Below, in pieces: positions 5,662 through 7,426 of a DNA stretch of 7,426 nt. The stretch covers positions 1-7,426 of the forward strand of contig JAHIYL010000249.1 of the NCBI GenBank assembly GCA_018815145.1, read 5' to 3'. The position numbers and the translations under genes are program-made. The notes under the pieces are model-generated. The model saw only the letters and a list, made by a program, of their open reading frames with translations. It did not search any database and was not told the DNA's origin. This stretch comes from Nanobdellota archaeon (GTDB lineage: Archaea > Nanobdellota > Nanobdellia > Woesearchaeales > GW2011-AR15). Positions within the stretch are counted from its first letter, which is position 1; every line of letters starts with the position of its first letter.

Positions 5662-7275
5662 TATCAGAATCAATACAATTACAATGATTATTCCTAATAC
5701 CAGAAGCAGGACATACATATTTGAGCTAGGTGTTTTTACTATATCCTCTGTCCTGCCTGGCTGACCATAGATGACATCCTGTGTAGGTGGTATGTATTCA
5801 ACTACTACATCACCGGAGGTTGTATCATCCGGATAATCAGGATAATTGTCTACGGGTGTGGCAGGAGCTGTTGAGCATTCCCTTACAGTTATCTTCTCAG
5901 ATACCCTGTCAGTCTCTTCATCATCATCATAGAATGCGATGATGTCAAAATAATAGCTGCCTGGCTTTGTATCTTTTGGAAGATTGATGCTGAATGTCTT
6001 TCTGATATCATCTCCGGAATCAAGATCAATCCTGTTCACTGTCTCAAGGATATCCAATTTATCCTGCACAATGTCCAAGGTCACCTTGCTCTCGTCTTTT
6101 TTTCCTGTATTCTCAAGAGTCACTTCAACAGAGACATAAGTCTCATCACAGTCAAGAGTAGTTGGACTGAATTCATAGTTTGTAATTGTTATCTCATGTG
6201 ATTCTTTGGTTATCTCAAAAGTGACTTCTCTTCGCTCACCGTGCAAAGCACCATTGTCGTCTTCTCCAATAACATAGACATACAGGTCATAATTGCCGTC
6301 ATCTGCGTCACTTTCAATTGAGAATGTGACAGTGTCTTCATCAGTGTCATCTGAATTGAGATCGCCGAAATTGAAATCTTCATCAACATCCAGATCATCG
6401 ACCTGTACATTTGCTTCGATGTCATTGATGTCACAGTCTCTGCTTTCATCTTCGCAGTCGCCGCTTGTTGGGAACTGATTCTCAATCCTCAATAGCACAT
6501 CAATATCATCATTTGGTTTTATCTCTTCATTGACATCGTCGCCGTCAGAGACAGAATCTCCTGCAACATACAGCTTTTTTATGACAAGCAGGTTCTCTGC
6601 CTGCATCTTGAGTGCTGCCTGTGCAGAGACTCCCTGTGCATTTGATGTTCCTGTCACAGTCATAGTAGCAAAAGAATGCACTATACGTGTGCCGTCATCG
6701 TCTACAGCATCCAGGTCTTCTGGGACAAAAGCTTTAGCTGTAACAATGGCTTCACCACCAGCAACAAGACTGGTTGGGACTCCTGTGAAATTCAGCCTGA
6801 ATTTTGAATCTGCATTTGTTGCCAGATTGATTCCGCTGATCAGTGCGTCTCCGGTATTCTTTATCCTGAAGGTCTTTGTTACTGTTGTTATCCTTCTCTG
6901 GTCTTCTCCGCCGAAAAATACTTCCTCGACAGTCATGCCTGTCTGGCCGACGTTGGCGACGGTCACTTTGAATGACTCAGAATCTGATGAATTGCCGTCA
7001 GTTGCTGTGATTTCAACGAAATGGTCTCCTGATTCTGTAAAGCCAGGCGTATAGGTGTATATCGCTGAGACATCGCTATTTTTTGTTATAGTCCCTGGTC
7101 CGGATGCTACAACAAAGGTTGTTGTGCCATCATCAGGAAGAGATGCTGTCACAGTAAATTGGAGAGTCTCACCTTCATTTACAGACTTATCTCCGATTGC
7201 TGTGAGTATTGGTGCTGCAAGAGCAAATACGCTCAGCATACATGCAATAAAAATATACAATAGTGCTTTTTTCAT
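5635..7275 (-). CDS. Membrane-anchored putative S-layer/surface protein with Ig-like domains
   Basis: This is a 546-residue secreted protein. It has a signal peptide (Lys2-Lys3, hydrophobic 4-19, likely cut after FALA at 20). A cadherin/Ig-like beta domain at ~22-108 shows the phrases IGDKSVNEGETLQFTVTA, YTYTPGF and ITATDGN. A second beta domain (~115-225) includes VFFGG and KTFRIKNTGDALISGI. A very acidic segment lies at ~236-345, then a CARDB-like beta domain at ~358-467 with VEVTLENTGKK and GSYYFDIIAFYDDDEETDRV. A Pro/Thr-rich stalk (468-518), one transmembrane helix (520-543) and a Lys-Lys tail follow. Apart from C12 in the signal peptide, the cysteines are C274, C281, C376 and C467, possibly two disulfides. 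This plan resembles putative S-layer proteins of DPANN archaea; a structural or adhesive envelope role is inferred. There is no lipobox. The start is fixed by GAGGAGGT 8 nt upstream. The 3' end overlaps taw3 by 27 bp. Confidence 0.88.
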   Translation of the reverse strand: MKKALLYIFIACMLSVFALAAPILTAIGDKSVNEGETLQFTVTASLPDDGTTTFVVASGPGTITKNSDVSAIYTYTPGFTESGDHFVEITATDGNSSDSESFKVTVANVGQTGMTVEEVFFGGEDQRRITTVTKTFRIKNTGDALISGINLATNADSKFRLNFTGVPTSLVAGGEAIVTAKAFVPEDLDAVDDDGTRIVHSFATMTVTGTSNAQGVSAQAALKMQAENLLVIKKLYVAGDSVSDGDDVNEEIKPNDDIDVLLRIENQFPTSGDCEDESRDCDINDIEANVQVDDLDVDEDFNFGDLNSDDTDEDTVTFSIESDADDGNYDLYVYVIGEDDNGALHGERREVTFEITKESHEITITNYEFSPTTLDCDETYVSVEVTLENTGKKDESKVTLDIVQDKLDILETVNRIDLDSGDDIRKTFSINLPKDTKPGSYYFDIIAFYDDDEETDRVSEKITVRECSTAPATPVDNYPDYPDDTTSGDVVVEYIPPTQDVIYGQPGRTEDIVKTPSSNMYVLLLVLGIIIVIVLILILFAMLLKK

Positions 7276-7283
7276 TCTTAGCT

Positions 7284-7291
7284 ACCTCCTC
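7284..7291 (-). promoter_or_regulatory. Strong Shine-Dalgarno site of the surface-protein gene
   Basis: GAGGAGGT on the minus strand lies 8 nt before the ATG at 7275, matching the AUCACCUCCU end of archaeal 16S rRNA at optimal spacing. It fixes the start and suggests high translation. Confidence 0.8.
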
Positions 7292-7408
7292 TAAAACATT
7301 AAACCTATGACTCTTGACTTAAGATTATTTTTTAAGCTTTTGAGCAATTGCACCTTTTTAGTCTTAGGATATTTTAAATCAATTCGACAACTGTAGAAGT
7401 ATCCGTGT

Positions 7409-7420
7409 CTTTTATATATA
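7409..7420. promoter_or_regulatory. TATA box at the right edge, strand ambiguous
   Basis: The plus strand reads CTTTTATATATA, which contains the archaeal consensus TTTATATA; the minus strand reads TATATATAAAAG. On the plus strand it would serve a gene starting just beyond the window. On the minus strand it would give the surface gene a leader of about 110 nt. The plus-strand reading fits the consensus better. Confidence 0.4.
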
Positions 7421-7426
7421 TCTCGA

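Larger units (their letters stand above)
7276..7426 (-). promoter_or_regulatory. Leader and promoter region of the surface-protein gene
   Basis: There is no gene in this 151-nt stretch within the window. On the minus strand it holds the Shine-Dalgarno site, a two-codon ATG-TTT-TAG reading frame (7291-7299) just upstream of it, and weak TATA candidates such as TTTAAAAT (7371-7378), which would give a leader of about 70 nt. Unlike the three genes with TATA boxes near the start codon, this one appears to have a real 5' leader. Confidence 0.4.

Noticed and set aside
6530..7054. 174-residue plus-strand frame opposite the surface-protein gene
   Set aside because: It is a Ser/Thr/Val-rich antisense shadow of the surface gene, with no start signals.
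7218..7275. Lipoprotein signal (Cys12) in the surface protein
   Set aside because: The Cys is within the hydrophobic core and has no lipobox around it. An ordinary signal peptide plus a C-terminal anchor fits better.

Overview
The window looks like a piece of an AT-rich archaeal chromosome. The evidence is an archaeal A-type (V/A-type) ATP synthase gene run, a Taw3/TYW3 wybutosine-pathway gene, archaeal TATA boxes placed for leaderless transcripts, GGTGAT and GAGGAGGT Shine-Dalgarno sites, and a signal-peptide surface protein with a C-terminal membrane anchor of a kind common in DPANN archaea (Woesearchaeota or Pacearchaeota-like). The phylum is an inference from the surface protein and gene style, not a proof.

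Layout. Positions 2-3543 (+) hold the end of an ATP synthase operon: atpA (catalytic subunit, first ~126 residues missing beyond the left edge), atpB (non-catalytic subunit) and atpD (central rotor stalk), followed by a T-rich terminator. The A-B-D order matches the distal end of the usual archaeal operon. Positions 3544-3717 are non-coding and carry an 8-bp inverted repeat and a TATA box. An unrecognised, cysteine-free 255-residue protein follows (3718-4485, +), then a convergent 87-residue protein that looks like a winged helix (4492-4755, -), with only 6 nt between them.

Positions 4756-5079 are the most unusual part. This intergenic region lies between the 87-residue gene (-) and taw3 (+), which diverge from it. 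It is arranged almost as a mirror image about position ~4917. Each side has, in the same order reading outward, AATGAAAAATA, TCACA, TTGACATCACC, TTTATTAATC (a TATA box) and the start codon, with near-identical spacing in the promoter-proximal part. The middle (4833-4983) is bounded by an 11-bp inverted repeat with TA at both ends and is packed with G/C-rich and TTTGC/GCAAA palindromes that can pair in alternative ways. It could be a miniature inverted-repeat element carrying outward promoters, or a shared control region for a two-gene regulon.

taw3 (5080-5661, +) overlaps by 27 bp the convergent surface-protein gene (5635-7275, -). The oligo-T terminator of the surface gene appears to lie inside the lysine-rich 3' end of taw3. 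The surface gene has a strong Shine-Dalgarno site, and a TATA-like sequence at the right edge may belong to it or to a gene outside the window.

Functionally, the three ATP synthase genes form one unit that couples the membrane ion gradient to ATP. The other four genes are single transcription units with no obvious link to it: tRNA-Phe modification, a putative cell-envelope protein, a putative small regulator and an orphan.
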